DNA from: Mycobacteriales bacterium
GTDB lineage: Bacteria > Actinomycetota > Actinomycetes > BP-191
DNA: 64,000 nt
Reading direction: 5' to 3'
NCBI GenBank assembly: GCA_035714365.1
Contig: DASTMB010000041.1
Span: 49,569-113,568, forward strand
Part shown: positions 10,305 to 19,475 of the stretch, piece after piece
Position numbering within the stretch: position 1 is the first letter of the stretch
Layout: every line of letters begins with the position of its first letter
The notes under the pieces: model-generated
The model's input: the letters and a program-made list of their open reading frames with translations, nothing else
Databases searched by the model: none
Told to the model about the DNA's origin: nothing
Position numbers and translations under genes: made by a program

Positions 10305-11545
10305 CCGCCGTCACGCCGGGCCTGGGCTGGCCGGTCGCGGAGCGGGACGACGGGGTCGCGGACGTCGCGGCCGCCCCCTCGGACCTGGGCTGGCCGGTGG
10401 CCGGCGCCACCCGACCGGAGCCCCCGGCTGCGGCGGCACCCGCCCCGGCTGAGGCGCCCACCGTGACCGAGCCGCCCGCCGCCGACCCGGTGCCCGTGGA
10501 CCCGGCCGAGGAGGCGACCGTTGCGGACGCCGAGGAGACCCCCAGGGACCGGGAGCACCGCGAGTCGCTGGTCCGGGAGGCCATGGCGCGGCTGGCGGCG
10601 GCCACCGATGTTTCACGTGAAACGACCGCCGTGCAGACGGACGTCGTTGTTTCACGTGAAACGCCGAAGGTGGACCTGAGCGCGTGGGAGCAGGACGACA
10701 CGCCAATCGCGCGCGCGGCGGCTCGTGCGGTCCGGGCGGCGCGTGAGCCGTTCCCGAAGCCCGCCCAGCCTCGCCTCCTCACGGTCGCGAACCAGAAGGG
10801 CGGCGTCGGCAAGACCACCTCCACGGTCAACCTCGCGGCCGCGCTCGCCCAGCGGGGGCTGACCGTGCTCGTGCTCGACCTCGACCCGCAGGGCAACGCC
10901 TCCACGGCGCTCGGGATCGACCACGCCGAGGGCAGCGCGTCGATCTACGACGTGCTGGTCGGCAACCGGCCGCTCGGCGAGGTGGTGCAGGACACCGCGC
11001 TCCCCGGCCTCGCCTGCGCGCCCGCGACCGTCGACCTGGCCGGCGCGGAGATCGAGCTGGTGTCGGTCGTGGCCCGCGAGTCGCGCCTCAAGCGGGCGCT
11101 GGAGCGGTACGACCGGGCGTTCGACTACGTGTTCATCGACTGCCCGCCGTCGCTCGGCCTCCTCACGGTCAACGCGCTGGTGGCGGCGAAGGAGATCCTC
11201 ATCCCGATCCAGTGCGAGTTCTACGCGCTGGAGGGGTTGAGCCAGCTCCTGCGCAACGTCGACCTCGTCCGTAGCCACCTCAACGAGCCGCTGACCGTGT
11301 CCACAATCCTGCTCACGATGTACGACTCGCGGACCAAGCTGGCCGAGCAGGTGGCCGACGAGGTGCGGGCGCACTTCGGCGACCTGGTGCTGGAGACGGC
11401 GATCCCGCGCAGCGTGCGCATCTCGGAGGCGCCCGGGTACGGGCAGACGGTGCTGACGTACGATCCGAGCTCGCGGGGCGCGCAGGCCTACGTGTCCGCC
11501 GCGCGCGAGCTGGCCGAACGGGGCGCACGGATGGAGGCAGGGTGA
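10301..11545 (+). CDS. parA: Chromosome partitioning ATPase ParA (Soj)
   Basis: Deviant Walker A ATPase that segregates origins together with ParB and parS. The conserved domain starts near residue 158, with KGGVGKTT at 165-172, [11 protein letters not shown] and the DCPPSLG motif. The first ~155 residues are an Ala/Pro/Glu-rich, probably disordered extension that includes LGWPVA twice (residues 8-13 and 29-34) and VSRET twice (104-108 and 118-122), the latter encoded by the parS sites. The GTG at 10301 overlaps the rsmG stop; starts after the parS sites are possible but lack this coupling. The stop overlaps parB. Confidence 0.95.
   Translation: MTAVTPGLGWPVAERDDGVADVAAAPSDLGWPVAGATRPEPPAAAAPAPAEAPTVTEPPAADPVPVDPAEEATVADAEETPRDREHRESLVREAMARLAAATDVSRETTAVQTDVVVSRETPKVDLSAWEQDDTPIARAAARAVRAAREPFPKPAQPRLLTVANQKGGVGKTTSTVNLAAALAQRGLTVLVLDLDPQGNASTALGIDHAEGSASIYDVLVGNRPLGEVVQDTALPGLACAPATVDLAGAEIELVSVVARESRLKRALERYDRAFDYVFIDCPPSLGLLTVNALVAAKEILIPIQCEFYALEGLSQLLRNVDLVRSHLNEPLTVSTILLTMYDSRTKLAEQVADEVRAHFGDLVLETAIPRSVRISEAPGYGQTVLTYDPSSRGAQAYVSAARELAERGARMEAG
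10609..10624. promoter_or_regulatory. parS site 1
   Basis: TGTTTCACGTGAAACG matches the bacterial parS consensus TGTTTCACGTGAAACA in 15 of 16 positions. It is the ParB loading site and lies within the 5' coding part of parA. Confidence 0.95.
10648..10663. promoter_or_regulatory. parS site 2
   Basis: A second TGTTTCACGTGAAACG, identical to site 1 and 39 bases (13 codons) downstream in the same frame. The two sites are on nearly the same helical face only if DNA is slightly overtwisted (39 bases is 3.7 turns), so I draw no conclusion about phasing. Confidence 0.95.
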
Positions 11546-12462
11546 ACCAGCCACGACGCGGCGGCCTCGGCCGCGGCCTCGGCGCGCTCATCCCGACCGG
11601 CGCGGGGGCCGCGTCCGTCGCGGAGGAGCCGGGCGGCGGCACGGTCAACGGCGCGCGCTTCCGCGAGATCCCGCTCGACCAGATTGCGCCGAACCCGCGC
11701 CAGCCGCGCGAGCACTTCGACGAGGAGGCGCTCGCGGAGCTGGTGACCTCGATCAAGGAGGTCGGCCTGCTCCAGCCGGTCGTCGTCCGCGAGGTCGGGG
11801 ACGACCGGTACGAGCTGATCATGGGCGAGCGCCGGTTCCGCGCCTCGAAGGAGGCCGGCCTCACGGCGATCCCCGCGATCGTGCGGGAGACGCCGGACGA
11901 CGCGCTGCTGCGCGACGCGCTGCTGGAGAACCTCCACCGCCAGCAGCTCAACCCGCTGGAGGAGGCGGCGGCGTACCAGCAGCTCCTCGAGGACTTCGGC
12001 GCGACGCACGAGCAGCTCGCCGAGCGCATCGGGCGTTCGCGCTCGCAGGTCACCAACACCATCCGCCTGCTCAACCTGCCGCCCACGGTGCAGCGTCGCG
12101 TCGCCGCCGGCGTGCTGACCGCCGGCCACGCGCGCGCTCTGCTCGGCCTGGACGACGCGGAGGCGCAGGAGCGGCTGGCCGGCCGGATCGTCGCGGAGGG
12201 GATGAGCGTCCGCGCGGTCGAGGAGGCGGTGCACCTCGGCGACGTCGGCGCCGCGCCGCAGGCGGCGCCCCGGCGCGCGACGCCGCGCTCGCCCGCCGCG
12301 GCGGACCTCCAGTCCCGGCTGTCGGACTACTTCGACACGCGGGTCAAGGTCGACCTGGGCCGGCGCAAGGGGAAGATCGTGGTCGAGTTCGCGTCGCTGG
12401 ACGACCTCGAACGCATCGTGGAGATCATGGCGCCGGACCTCGCGGAGGACCCGGCCCGATAA
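11542..12462 (+). CDS. parB: Chromosome partitioning protein ParB (Spo0J)
   Basis: CTP-dependent DNA clamp that loads at parS. The 306 residues begin with the [14 protein letters not shown] peptide that stimulates ParA ATPase. The N-terminal domain has [10 protein letters not shown] (box I), [12 protein letters not shown] (the GERRxRA CTP-binding motif) and [16 protein letters not shown]. The helix-turn-helix is near [19 protein letters not shown]. The C-terminal dimerisation domain ends around [12 protein letters not shown]. The GTG overlaps the parA stop. Confidence 0.97.
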   Translation: MNQPRRGGLGRGLGALIPTGAGAASVAEEPGGGTVNGARFREIPLDQIAPNPRQPREHFDEEALAELVTSIKEVGLLQPVVVREVGDDRYELIMGERRFRASKEAGLTAIPAIVRETPDDALLRDALLENLHRQQLNPLEEAAAYQQLLEDFGATHEQLAERIGRSRSQVTNTIRLLNLPPTVQRRVAAGVLTAGHARALLGLDDAEAQERLAGRIVAEGMSVRAVEEAVHLGDVGAAPQAAPRRATPRSPAAADLQSRLSDYFDTRVKVDLGRRKGKIVVEFASLDDLERIVEIMAPDLAEDPAR

Positions 12463-12482
12463 CCGGCCGCGGGCGGTTATCG
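12457..12482. terminator. Bidirectional hairpin between parB and ddl
   Basis: CGATAACCG and CGGTTATCG form a perfect 9-bp stem with an 8-base GC-rich loop. The TAA stop of parB is inside the left arm and the TAA stop of ddl is inside the right arm, so one hairpin serves both convergent genes. There is no clear U-tract on either side, so termination strength is uncertain. Confidence 0.6.
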
Positions 12483-13421
12483 CGCGGCGGCGCGTTCCAA
12501 GAGGTCGCGGCAGAGCGCGCCCAGGTCCAGCCCGGCCGCGGCGACCGCCATCGGCACCAGGCTGGTCTCGGTCATGCCGGGGGAGACGTTCACCTCGAGG
12601 AACCACGGCGTGCCGGCGCCGTCGACGATCAGGTCGGTGCGGGACAGGTCGCGCAGCCCGAGCACCCGGTGCGCGGCGACGGCGACCGCCCCGGCCGCGT
12701 CGAGCGCCCGCTGGTCCAGCCGCGCGGGGGTGTAGTAGTCGGTGGCGCCGGCGGTGTAGCGGGCGGCGTAGTCGAACAGCCCGTCCTTCGGCACGATCTC
12801 CACCGGCGGCAGCGCCCGCGGCGGCCCGTCCAGGTCCACCACCGAGACGGCCAGCTCCACGCCCTCGACGAGGCGTTCGACCAGCGCGGTCTCGCCGTAG
12901 GAGAAGCAGTGCACCATCGCGGCGGGCAGCGCGTCCGCCGTGGGCACGACGGTGGCGCCGAGCGCGGAGCCGCCGGAGGCCGGCTTGACGACCAGCGGCA
13001 ACGGCAGCCGCGCGAGCAGCCGGTCGAGCACCGCGTGGGCGCCGAGCTCGCGGAACGCGCTGTGCGGCAGCGTCACCGAGTCGGGCGTCGCGACGCCCGC
13101 CGCGCGGAGCAGCCCCTTGGCGATCGGCTTGTCGAACGCCACCCGGCAGGCGTGCGGCGACGACCCGGCGTAGGGCACGCCCGCCAGGTCGAGGACGCCG
13201 CGTACGGCACCGTCCTCGCCGGGGCCGCCGTGCAGCGCGATGAACGCCGCGTCCGGACCCCACTCGCCGAGGAAGCCGAGCAGCCCGGCGTCGGCGTCGT
13301 GCAGCTCCGCCTCGACGCCGGTGGCGCGCAGCGCGTCGACCACGCGGCGGCCGGAGCGCAGCGACACGTCCCGCTCGAACGTCAGCCCGCCCGCGAGCAC
13401 GACCGCCCGCCGCACGCTCAC
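12477..13421 (-). CDS. ddl: D-alanine--D-alanine ligase family protein
   Basis: ATP-grasp enzyme joining two D-alanines for peptidoglycan precursors. The 314 residues show VVLAGGLTFERDVSL at the N-terminus (the Glu-Arg-x-Val-Ser motif of Ddl) and HGGPGEDGAVRG. VVKPASGGSALGATVV is the ATP-grasp lysine loop, and LEVNVSPGMTETS is the metal-binding end. The GTG at 13421 overlaps the stop of the aminotransferase gene, so the two are coupled. It could be a secondary Ddl paralogue, since the usual ddl lies elsewhere in many actinobacteria. Confidence 0.88.
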   Translation of the reverse strand: MSVRRAVVLAGGLTFERDVSLRSGRRVVDALRATGVEAELHDADAGLLGFLGEWGPDAAFIALHGGPGEDGAVRGVLDLAGVPYAGSSPHACRVAFDKPIAKGLLRAAGVATPDSVTLPHSAFRELGAHAVLDRLLARLPLPLVVKPASGGSALGATVVPTADALPAAMVHCFSYGETALVERLVEGVELAVSVVDLDGPPRALPPVEIVPKDGLFDYAARYTAGATDYYTPARLDQRALDAAGAVAVAAHRVLGLRDLSRTDLIVDGAGTPWFLEVNVSPGMTETSLVPMAVAAAGLDLGALCRDLLERAAAR

Positions 13422-14713
13422 CGCACGTCCGGGGCGGGGGCGTCGCCGCCGCGGTGCGGGTGCGGCGGCTCGACCGCCGGGCCGAACGTCGCCCGCAGCT
13501 CCTGTTCGGCCTCGAGCACCCCCGCGAGGCGGCGGACGCCCTCGCGGATGCGGTCCGGCTCCGGGTAGCAGTAGGAGAGCCTCAGGTTCGAGCCACCGAA
13601 GCCGTCGGCGTAGAACGCCGTGCCGGGGACGTAGGCGACCCGCTCGGTGACCGCGCGCGGCAGCATCGCCTTCGCGTCCAGCCCCGGCGGCAGCGTCACC
13701 CAGGTGTAGAACCCGCCCGCCGGGTGCGTCCACGTCGCGCCCGGCGGGAAGAGCTGGGCGAGCGCGTCGAGCATCGCGTCGCGGCGTTCGCGGTACAGCT
13801 CGCGGAACACCTTCACCTGGTCCTGCCACGGCTGGGTGCGCAGGTAGTCGGCGACGACGAACTGGGTGAAGTTCGGCGGGCAGAGCACCGACGCCTCGGC
13901 GGCGAGCACCAGCTTCTCCCGGACGGCGTGCGGCGCCAGCACCCAGCCGACCCGCAGGCCGGGCGCGAACGTCTTGGAGAACGAGCCCAGGTACAGCACG
14001 CCGTCCGCGGTCCGCGCCCGCAGCGCGGGCTCCGGCTCACCGTCGAAGCCGAGCAGGCCGTACGGGTTGTCCTCCAGCACCAAGATGTCGTGGAGCTGCG
14101 CGATCTCCACCACAACATCTCGTCGTTCGCGGGAGAGCGAGACCCCGGCCGGGTTGTGGAAGTTCGGCACCGTGTAGAGGAACTTCGCCCGCCGCCCCGC
14201 GGCCGAGAGCCGTTGCAGCGTCTCGTCCAGCGCCTCGGGCACCAGCCCCGCGTCGTCCATCGGGACGTGCACGACGTCCGCCTCGTACGACGCGAACGTC
14301 CCCAGCGCGCCGACGTACGACGGCGCCTCGGCCACCACCACGTCGCCCGGGTCGCAGAAGATCCGGGTCACCAGGTCCAGCGCCTGCTGCGAGCCGACCG
14401 TCACGACCACGTCGTCGGGGGAGGCGGTGATGCCCTCCAGCGCCATGACGCCGCAGATCAGCTCGCGCAGCTCCGGGTCGCCCTGGCCGGACCCGTACTG
14501 CAACGCCACCGGCCCGCGCGTGGCGACCAGGTCGGCCACGGCGGCGGCGACGGCGTCCAGCGGCAGCGCCGCGGTGTACGGCATCCCGCCGGCGAGCGAG
14601 ACGACCTCCGGGCGGGACGCGACCGCGAACAGCGCGCGGATCTCCGACGCCGTCATCCCGCGGGTGCGGGCGGCGTACCGGTCGCCGAAGGGGTCGAGGT
14701 TCACGCCGGTCAC
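13418..14713 (-). CDS. PLP-dependent class I/II aminotransferase
   Basis: Fold-type I aminotransferase of 431 residues. The PLP lysine is expected at K247 in GSFSKTFAPGLRVGW. The cofactor-binding Asn-Pro is in TVPNFHNPAG and the Asp in LVLEDNPYG. The closest general match is the 2-aminoadipate/valine-type group (LysN/AvtA-like) rather than aspartate aminotransferase, but substrate cannot be read from the sequence. It has no MocR-type DNA-binding domain. It forms an operon with ddl and could feed amino acids or D-amino acid metabolism; that link is inference. Confidence 0.85.
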   Translation of the reverse strand: MTGVNLDPFGDRYAARTRGMTASEIRALFAVASRPEVVSLAGGMPYTAALPLDAVAAAVADLVATRGPVALQYGSGQGDPELRELICGVMALEGITASPDDVVVTVGSQQALDLVTRIFCDPGDVVVAEAPSYVGALGTFASYEADVVHVPMDDAGLVPEALDETLQRLSAAGRRAKFLYTVPNFHNPAGVSLSRERRDVVVEIAQLHDILVLEDNPYGLLGFDGEPEPALRARTADGVLYLGSFSKTFAPGLRVGWVLAPHAVREKLVLAAEASVLCPPNFTQFVVADYLRTQPWQDQVKVFRELYRERRDAMLDALAQLFPPGATWTHPAGGFYTWVTLPPGLDAKAMLPRAVTERVAYVPGTAFYADGFGGSNLRLSYCYPEPDRIREGVRRLAGVLEAEQELRATFGPAVEPPHPHRGGDAPAPDVR

Positions 14714-14787
14714 CGTCCGAGGCTACCGCGCGGTCGCGGCGCGCCGTAGGATCGGGGGTCCCGGACGTCGACAGACGAGGCCGCCGC

Positions 14788-15243
14788 ATGCGCTTCCCCC
14801 TTCGCCGTGTCCTGCTCGGCTTCGCGGCGGGCGCGGCCGCGGGCTGGGCCGCCGGGCTGCTGCGCCGGCCGCCGGCCGCGCTGGTGTTCGACGACGCGGC
14901 CGAGGTCACCCGGATCGAGCAGGAGCCCGCCGCCGAGCCGGAGGCCGTTGCGCCGGCCGAGGAGCCGGCCGCCGAGGAGGCCGCCGAGCCCGCGCTGGCA
15001 GGCGCCGAGGAGATCGCGCAGGAGCCGACCGCCCCGGTCGCGGAGCCCGAGCCCGAGCCGGAGCCCGCGCCGGAGCAGGCCGCGGCGAAGCCGAAGCGCC
15101 GCCGCGCCACGGCGGCCACCCCCGACCCGGTCGCCGGCGCCGCCGAGGCGCTGCGGGAGGGCCACGCCGCCGCGACCGAGCACCTCGACGTCGACGTCAC
15201 CCCCGCGCCGCCGAAGCGCCGCCGACCCCCGGCGAAGGGCTGA
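14788..15243 (+). CDS. Hypothetical single-pass membrane protein, Glu/Pro/Ala-rich
   Basis: I do not recognise a family. The 151 residues start with a basic tip and one hydrophobic stretch (about 8-25, VLLGFAAGAAAGWAAGLL). Then follows a long low-complexity segment rich in Glu, Pro and Ala, and two Lys/Arg clusters (PKRRR near 100 and 145). A GACGAGG ribosome-binding site precedes the ATG, and TAGGAT at about 14749 may be the -10 element. It is four bases upstream of the GNAT gene and probably co-transcribed. Confidence 0.7.
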   Translation: MRFPLRRVLLGFAAGAAAGWAAGLLRRPPAALVFDDAAEVTRIEQEPAAEPEAVAPAEEPAAEEAAEPALAGAEEIAQEPTAPVAEPEPEPEPAPEQAAAKPKRRRATAATPDPVAGAAEALREGHAAATEHLDVDVTPAPPKRRRPPAKG

Positions 15244-15246
15244 CCA

Positions 15247-15864
15247 GTGTCCCGCCGCCTCGCGAGCGTCACGCTCGACAACCTCGACGACCTGCCGAGG
15301 CGGTGCCGCCGCTGCGTGTTCTGGGAGCTGGACCCGGTCGCGCGGGCGCGGGCGGAGGAGACGGGCGACACGGAGTTCGAGAAGGAGGCGTGGGTCAGCG
15401 CCACGCTGCTCGAGTGGGGCTCCTGCGGCAAGCTCGTCTACGTCGACGGCGTCCCAGCGGGCTACGTCATGTTCGCGCCGCCGGCGTACGTGCCCCGCTC
15501 GGTGGCGTTCCCGACCAGCCCGGTGAGCGCCGACGCGGTGCTGCTGATGACCGGGCACGTGCTGCCGGAGTTCACCGGCATGGGCCTGGGCCGGATGCTG
15601 GTGCAGGGCGTCGCGAAGGACCTGATCCGCCGCGGCGTGAAGGCGGTGGAGGCGTTCGGCGACAAGAGCTGGGAGGCGCCGAACTGCGTGCTGCCCGCCG
15701 ACTACCTGCTCAGCGTCGGGTTCAAGACCGTCCGCCCGCACCCCCGCTACCCGCGGCTGCGGCTGGAGCTGAAGACCGCCGTGTCCTGGCGGGAGGACGT
15801 CGAGGTTGCGCTGGAACGCCTGCTCCAGTCGATGACCCCGGAAGGTGCGCTCAGGCCCGTGTGA
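15247..15864 (+). CDS. GNAT family N-acetyltransferase
   Basis: Acetyl-CoA-dependent acyltransferase fold of 205 residues. The N-terminal part has CRRCVFWEL with paired cysteines. The cofactor-binding region is VLPEFTGMGLGRMLVQGVAKDL (about 112-133), the canonical Q/RxxGxG/A loop reading TGMGLG here. A gene of this kind next to parAB is common in actinobacteria, but the substrate is not known to me. The 3' end overlaps the convergent cwlM gene by 14 bases. Confidence 0.85.
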   Translation: MSRRLASVTLDNLDDLPRRCRRCVFWELDPVARARAEETGDTEFEKEAWVSATLLEWGSCGKLVYVDGVPAGYVMFAPPAYVPRSVAFPTSPVSADAVLLMTGHVLPEFTGMGLGRMLVQGVAKDLIRRGVKAVEAFGDKSWEAPNCVLPADYLLSVGFKTVRPHPRYPRLRLELKTAVSWREDVEVALERLLQSMTPEGALRPV

Positions 15865-16981
15865 GGTCGGCCAGCCGGAGCTGGCCTGTGCCCGGGTCCT
15901 GCGCCGCCGGCAGGTAGAGCCGCTGCACCCCCGCCAGCAACGCCTCCGCGATCGTGTCGCGGAACTCCGGCTCGCCCAGCCGCGCCGCGTCGTGCGCGTT
16001 GGTGAGGTACCCGGCGTCGACCTGCACCGCCGGCATCCGGGTCAGCCGCAGCAGCTCCCAGGACTGCGGGTGCGTCCGGCAGTCCAGCAGGTCGGTCCGC
16101 GCGACCACCTCGCGCTGCACCAGGTCGGCGAGGCGTTCGCCGACGGCCGACGCGCCGCTGCGGGCGTTGCCGAAGTAGTACGTCGCCACGCCCTGGCAGC
16201 GCGCCGACGGCGAGCCGTCGACGTGGATCGACAGGTACAGGTCCGCCTCGGCGGAGTTCGCGAACTCGGCCCGGTCCGCCACCGACACGTCGCCGTCGGC
16301 GGAGCGGGTGAGGAACGGGATCGCGCCCGCCGCCGCGAGCCGCCCCTCGAGGCGCGCGGCGATGTCGTACGCCAGGTCGGCTTCGACCAGCGCGCCCGAG
16401 GTCCAGCCGCGGTCGGCGCCGCCGTGGCCGGGGTCGACGATGACCGTCTTGCCGGCGAGCGCCGGGCCGGACCGGAACAACGCCTCGTGCTCGCGCATGT
16501 GGTCCGCCCGCCCGCCGCCGACGGCACGGCGCAGCCGGTCGATCGCCCGCTGCGTCTGCGGGCCGAAGATGCCGTCCGGCTTGAGCCCGACGTTGCGCTG
16601 GAACTCCACCAGCGCCGCCTCGGTCCGCGCCCCGAAGATCCCGTCGCGGCGCCCGGCGTCGAAGCCGCGGTCGAGCAGCCACGCCTGCAACGCCACCACG
16701 TCGTCACCCACGAACGGGTGCCCCACCTGCCGGTACAGCGTCCGGTCGCCGAGCGACCAGCGCGCCTCCTCCAGCGTCCGGTACGTCTCTGCGCCGACGA
16801 TCCCGTCCGCCGCCAGGCCGCGGCCCTGCTGGAACGCGCGGACGGCGCGTTCGGTCGCCGCGTCGAACTCCGCCTCCCCGTACGCGTCCCCCGCCACGTC
16901 CGCCAGCAGCCCCAGCGCGTGCAGCATCGACCGCACCTCCGCCACGGCGGGGCCGCGGTCGCCACGGCGGATCAGCTGCAC
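15851..16981 (-). CDS. cwlM: CwlM-like N-acetylmuramoyl-L-alanine amidase domain protein
   Basis: Two peptidoglycan-binding repeats (about 8-70 and 85-150; each with VxxFQxxxGLxxDGIxGxxT) precede an Amidase_3 domain (about 175-365). Zinc ligands are visible in VDPGHGG and LYLSIHVDGS, but the expected catalytic Glu near the end is Asp in VQVDAGYLTN. No signal peptide is seen with the GTG at 16981. In mycobacteria the orthologue at the same locus is cytosolic and stimulates MurA after phosphorylation by PknB rather than cutting the wall; the missing secretion signal and altered Glu fit that role. Confidence 0.88.
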   Translation of the reverse strand: MQLIRRGDRGPAVAEVRSMLHALGLLADVAGDAYGEAEFDAATERAVRAFQQGRGLAADGIVGAETYRTLEEARWSLGDRTLYRQVGHPFVGDDVVALQAWLLDRGFDAGRRDGIFGARTEAALVEFQRNVGLKPDGIFGPQTQRAIDRLRRAVGGGRADHMREHEALFRSGPALAGKTVIVDPGHGGADRGWTSGALVEADLAYDIAARLEGRLAAAGAIPFLTRSADGDVSVADRAEFANSAEADLYLSIHVDGSPSARCQGVATYYFGNARSGASAVGERLADLVQREVVARTDLLDCRTHPQSWELLRLTRMPAVQVDAGYLTNAHDAARLGEPEFRDTIAEALLAGVQRLYLPAAQDPGTGQLRLADLTRA

Positions 16982-17027
16982 GGCACCGACGATGCCAGGG
17001 CGGCGCGCGTACCCGCAAAACAACGAC

Positions 17028-17056
17028 GGCCGGCGCCCTCGCGAGAGGGGCCGGCC
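17028..17056 (-). terminator. Terminator after trxA
   Basis: On the minus strand a GC-rich stem (GGCCGGCCCCTC pairing with GAGGGCGCCGGCC, one bulge, GCGA-type loop) is followed by CGTCGTTGTTTTGC. The T-rich tail makes it a plausible intrinsic terminator separating trxA from cwlM. Confidence 0.65.
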
Positions 17057-17075
17057 GCCGGGGAGTCGGGGCGTT

Positions 17076-17402
17076 CTAGACGATGCCCTCGAGGTCGCGC
17101 AGCAGCGCGCTCTTCGGCTTGGCACCGACGATCGTCTTGACGATCTGGCCGTTCCGGAACACCGACATCGTGGGGATCGAGAGGATCTTGTAGTCGCGGG
17201 TGACCTGCGGGTTCTCGTCGATGTTCACCTTGACGACGGTGATCTTGTCGGCGTTCTCCGCGGCGATCTCGTCCAGCACCGGGGCGACCATCTTGCACGG
17301 CCCGCACCACTCGGCCCAGAAGTCGACGAGCACCGGCTTGTCGCTCTGCAGCACGTCGGTCGCGAACGTCGCGTCGGTCACGGTCTTGGTCGAGGCGCCC
17401 AC
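17076..17402 (-). CDS. trxA: Thioredoxin
   Basis: Small dithiol oxidoreductase of 108 residues. The active site [13 protein letters not shown] contains the WCGPC motif, and the cis-proline is in [13 protein letters not shown]. The GTG at 17402 has GGGAG about 9 bases upstream; longer starts would add a non-conserved N-terminus. Thioredoxin, thioredoxin reductase and SigM neighbour each other as in mycobacteria, where SigM regulates the redox pair. Confidence 0.97.
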   Translation of the reverse strand: MGASTKTVTDATFATDVLQSDKPVLVDFWAEWCGPCKMVAPVLDEIAAENADKITVVKVNIDENPQVTRDYKILSIPTMSVFRNGQIVKTIVGAKPKSALLRDLEGIV

Positions 17403-17508
17403 TGGTTGGTCTCCCTGTTCTCGAAGATCGGCAGTCGCTGCAACGCCGCCGAGGCTCCCGTCATTCCACGCCGCGCGCAGCGTACCCACTCGCTCCTACA
17501 CTCCCCGC

Positions 17509-17937
17509 ATGGGACGCGCGGGCCGGTACACGCTCTCCGTGATGGCCTGGGTCGCCGCCTACGCCGGCTGGTCCAGCATCTGCGGCCTGGTCGTCGCCGC
17601 CGTCAACGGCGGCGAGGCGAAGGGGACCGTCTCCATCGGGGTGTCCGCGGTGTTCATCCCGCTGCTGGTCAGCGTCCCGACCCTCGTGGCGTTGTGGTTC
17701 AACGACTGGGCCCGCGACGGGTTCCCGACCAAGGAGCAACGGGCGCGTGCGGCGGCGGGGTCATCGGCGGGGGCCGGGTCATCGGTGACGCTAGCCCCGC
17801 TGCGCTCCTCTAGTCGCGTCCCCGACGACCCGGCCCCCACCGCTGACGAGGCGGCCGAGCCGGAGACCGCTCCGGCGGAGGTCCCCGCCGGGTTCCCGGT
17901 GGCGCCGCTACTGCGCGACCGGCTGGACCTCGACTGA
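17509..17937 (+). CDS. Hypothetical membrane protein with two predicted spans
   Basis: No family recognised. The 142 residues have two hydrophobic segments, about 8-30 ([20 protein letters not shown]) and 45-62 ([20 protein letters not shown]). A charged, Ala/Pro/Glu-rich cytoplasmic tail follows. TACACT lies six bases before the ATG and there is no Shine-Dalgarno sequence, so the mRNA is probably leaderless. The coding region includes a short direct repeat (GGGTCATCGG twice near 17760-17785). The 3' end overlaps trxB by 30 bases in convergent orientation. Confidence 0.7.
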   Translation: MGRAGRYTLSVMAWVAAYAGWSSICGLVVAAVNGGEAKGTVSIGVSAVFIPLLVSVPTLVALWFNDWARDGFPTKEQRARAAAGSSAGAGSSVTLAPLRSSSRVPDDPAPTADEAAEPETAPAEVPAGFPVAPLLRDRLDLD

Positions 17938-18867
17938 CGGCGACTCCAACGCCGCGAGGTACCGCTCCGCGTCGAGCGCGGCCGCGCAGCCGGTGCCGGC
18001 GGCGGTGATCGCCTGCCGGTAGGTGTGATCGACCACGTCGCCGCAGGCGAAGACGCCGGGCAGGTTGGTGCGCGTCGACGGCGAGTCGACGCGGATGTAC
18101 CCCTCGGCGTCGAGGTCGACCTGGCCGGTGAACAGGTCGGTGTTCGGGGTGTGGCCGATCGCGACGAACAGGCCGGTGACCGGCAGCGTCGTCTTCGCGC
18201 CGTCGACGGTCGAGGTGAGCTCGACGCCCTCGACGGAGGACTCGCCGAGCACGTCGGTGACGGCGGAGTTCCAGGCGAAGCGGATCTTCTCGTTCGCCAG
18301 GGCGCGGGCCTGCATCACCTTCGACGCGCGGAGCGTGTCGCGGCGGTGCACGACGGTGACCGACTTCGCGAACTTGGTGAGGAACGTCGCCTCCTCCATC
18401 GCGGAGTCGCCGCCGCCGACGACCACGATGTCCTGGTCGCGGAAGAAGAACCCGTCGCAGGTGGCGCAGGACGAGGCGCCGCGGCCGACGAGCCGCTGCT
18501 CGTTGGGGAGGCCGAGCCAGTTGGCGCGGGCGCCGGTGGAGATGATCGCGGCGTGCGCGGCGTACTCGGTGTCCGCGACCCAGACGCGCTTGACGTCGCC
18601 GGTGAGGTCGACGCGGGTGACGTCGTCGGTGACGAACTCGGCGCCGAAGCGTTCGGCCTGCTTGCGCATGTTGTCCATCAGCTCGGGGCCCATGATCCCC
18701 TGCGGGAACCCGGGGAAGTTCTCGACCTCGGTGGTCAGCATGAGCTGCCCGCCGGCGCCGATGCCCTCGATGACGAGCGGCTTGAGGTCGGCGCGCGCGG
18801 TGTAGAGCGCGGCGGTCAGCCCCGCCGGTCCCGAGCCGATGATGACGACTTCCCGGATCTCGCTCAC
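17908..18867 (-). CDS. trxB: Thioredoxin reductase
   Basis: FAD/NADPH enzyme that reduces thioredoxin. The FAD-binding motif [12 protein letters not shown] is near the N-terminus. The redox-active CATC is in [15 protein letters not shown], the NADPH motif is [12 protein letters not shown], and the C-terminal FAD motif is [12 protein letters not shown] chose the GTG at 18867 (319 residues) because GAAGGGCAGG precedes it; an upstream ATG at 18900 is in frame but has no ribosome-binding site. It is separated from trxA by a gene on the opposite strand. Confidence 0.96.
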   Translation of the reverse strand: MSEIREVVIIGSGPAGLTAALYTARADLKPLVIEGIGAGGQLMLTTEVENFPGFPQGIMGPELMDNMRKQAERFGAEFVTDDVTRVDLTGDVKRVWVADTEYAAHAAIISTGARANWLGLPNEQRLVGRGASSCATCDGFFFRDQDIVVVGGGDSAMEEATFLTKFAKSVTVVHRRDTLRASKVMQARALANEKIRFAWNSAVTDVLGESSVEGVELTSTVDGAKTTLPVTGLFVAIGHTPNTDLFTGQVDLDAEGYIRVDSPSTRTNLPGVFACGDVVDHTYRQAITAAGTGCAAALDAERYLAALESPSVEVQPVAQ

Positions 18868-18935
18868 GTCCTGCCCTTCGACGGCCCGTAGAACGGTCAT
18901 CGTAGCGACGGGATTCCCGTGACAGGATCGGCGCC

Positions 18936-19475
18936 ATGACCGCTGCGGACCCGTCGGAACGCTGCGCGGTCCACCCGGCGCTGCCCGCGGCGGACGCCTG
19001 CCCGGTCTGCGCCCGCCCCCGCTGCGCGGCCGACGCCGCCGCGGCGCCGGGCGGCGGCTGCCTCGCCTGCCAGGGCCGGACCGGGCGCCCGCCCGCGCCG
19101 CCGGTGGACCTGCGCGCCGCGGTCGGCGCGGCCTGCGTGGCCGGCCTCGCCGCGGTGCCGGTCGGGCTGGTGTCGTCGGAGTACGTCGGCGCCGGCTGGG
19201 TGGGGCTGGTGGTGCCGGCGTTCGCGGGGATCGTGGTGTCGATCGCGGCGGAGGCGGGGGCGCGCAAGGCCCGCGGCACGGCGTTGCGGGCGGTGGCGGC
19301 GGTGTACTCGGTGCTGGCCGTGGCGGTGGGGCTGCGGCTGCCGCAGGCGGCGGCGAGCCCGTTCAGCCCGGCGGGGCGGGTGCTGGCGCTGTACGCGATC
19401 GCGGCGGCCGCGTCGGTGCTCTGGACGGCCCCGCCGAAGCGCCGGAAGCCGGCCGCGCCCTCCTCGGCGAGCTAG
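18936..19475 (+). CDS. Membrane protein with N-terminal Cys-rich (B-box-like) motif
   Basis: The first 50 residues contain paired cysteines and a histidine ([20 protein letters not shown]) that resemble a degenerate B-box zinc-binding fold. The rest has about four hydrophobic segments (55-75, 78-100, 110-125, 140-155). The 179-residue protein has no assigned function that I can give. It lies between trxB and the anti-sigma gene, on the opposite strand, and its last four bases overlap the anti-sigma stop. Confidence 0.7.
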   Translation: MTAADPSERCAVHPALPAADACPVCARPRCAADAAAAPGGGCLACQGRTGRPPAPPVDLRAAVGAACVAGLAAVPVGLVSSEYVGAGWVGLVVPAFAGIVVSIAAEAGARKARGTALRAVAAVYSVLAVAVGLRLPQAAASPFSPAGRVLALYAIAAAASVLWTAPPKRRKPAAPSSAS

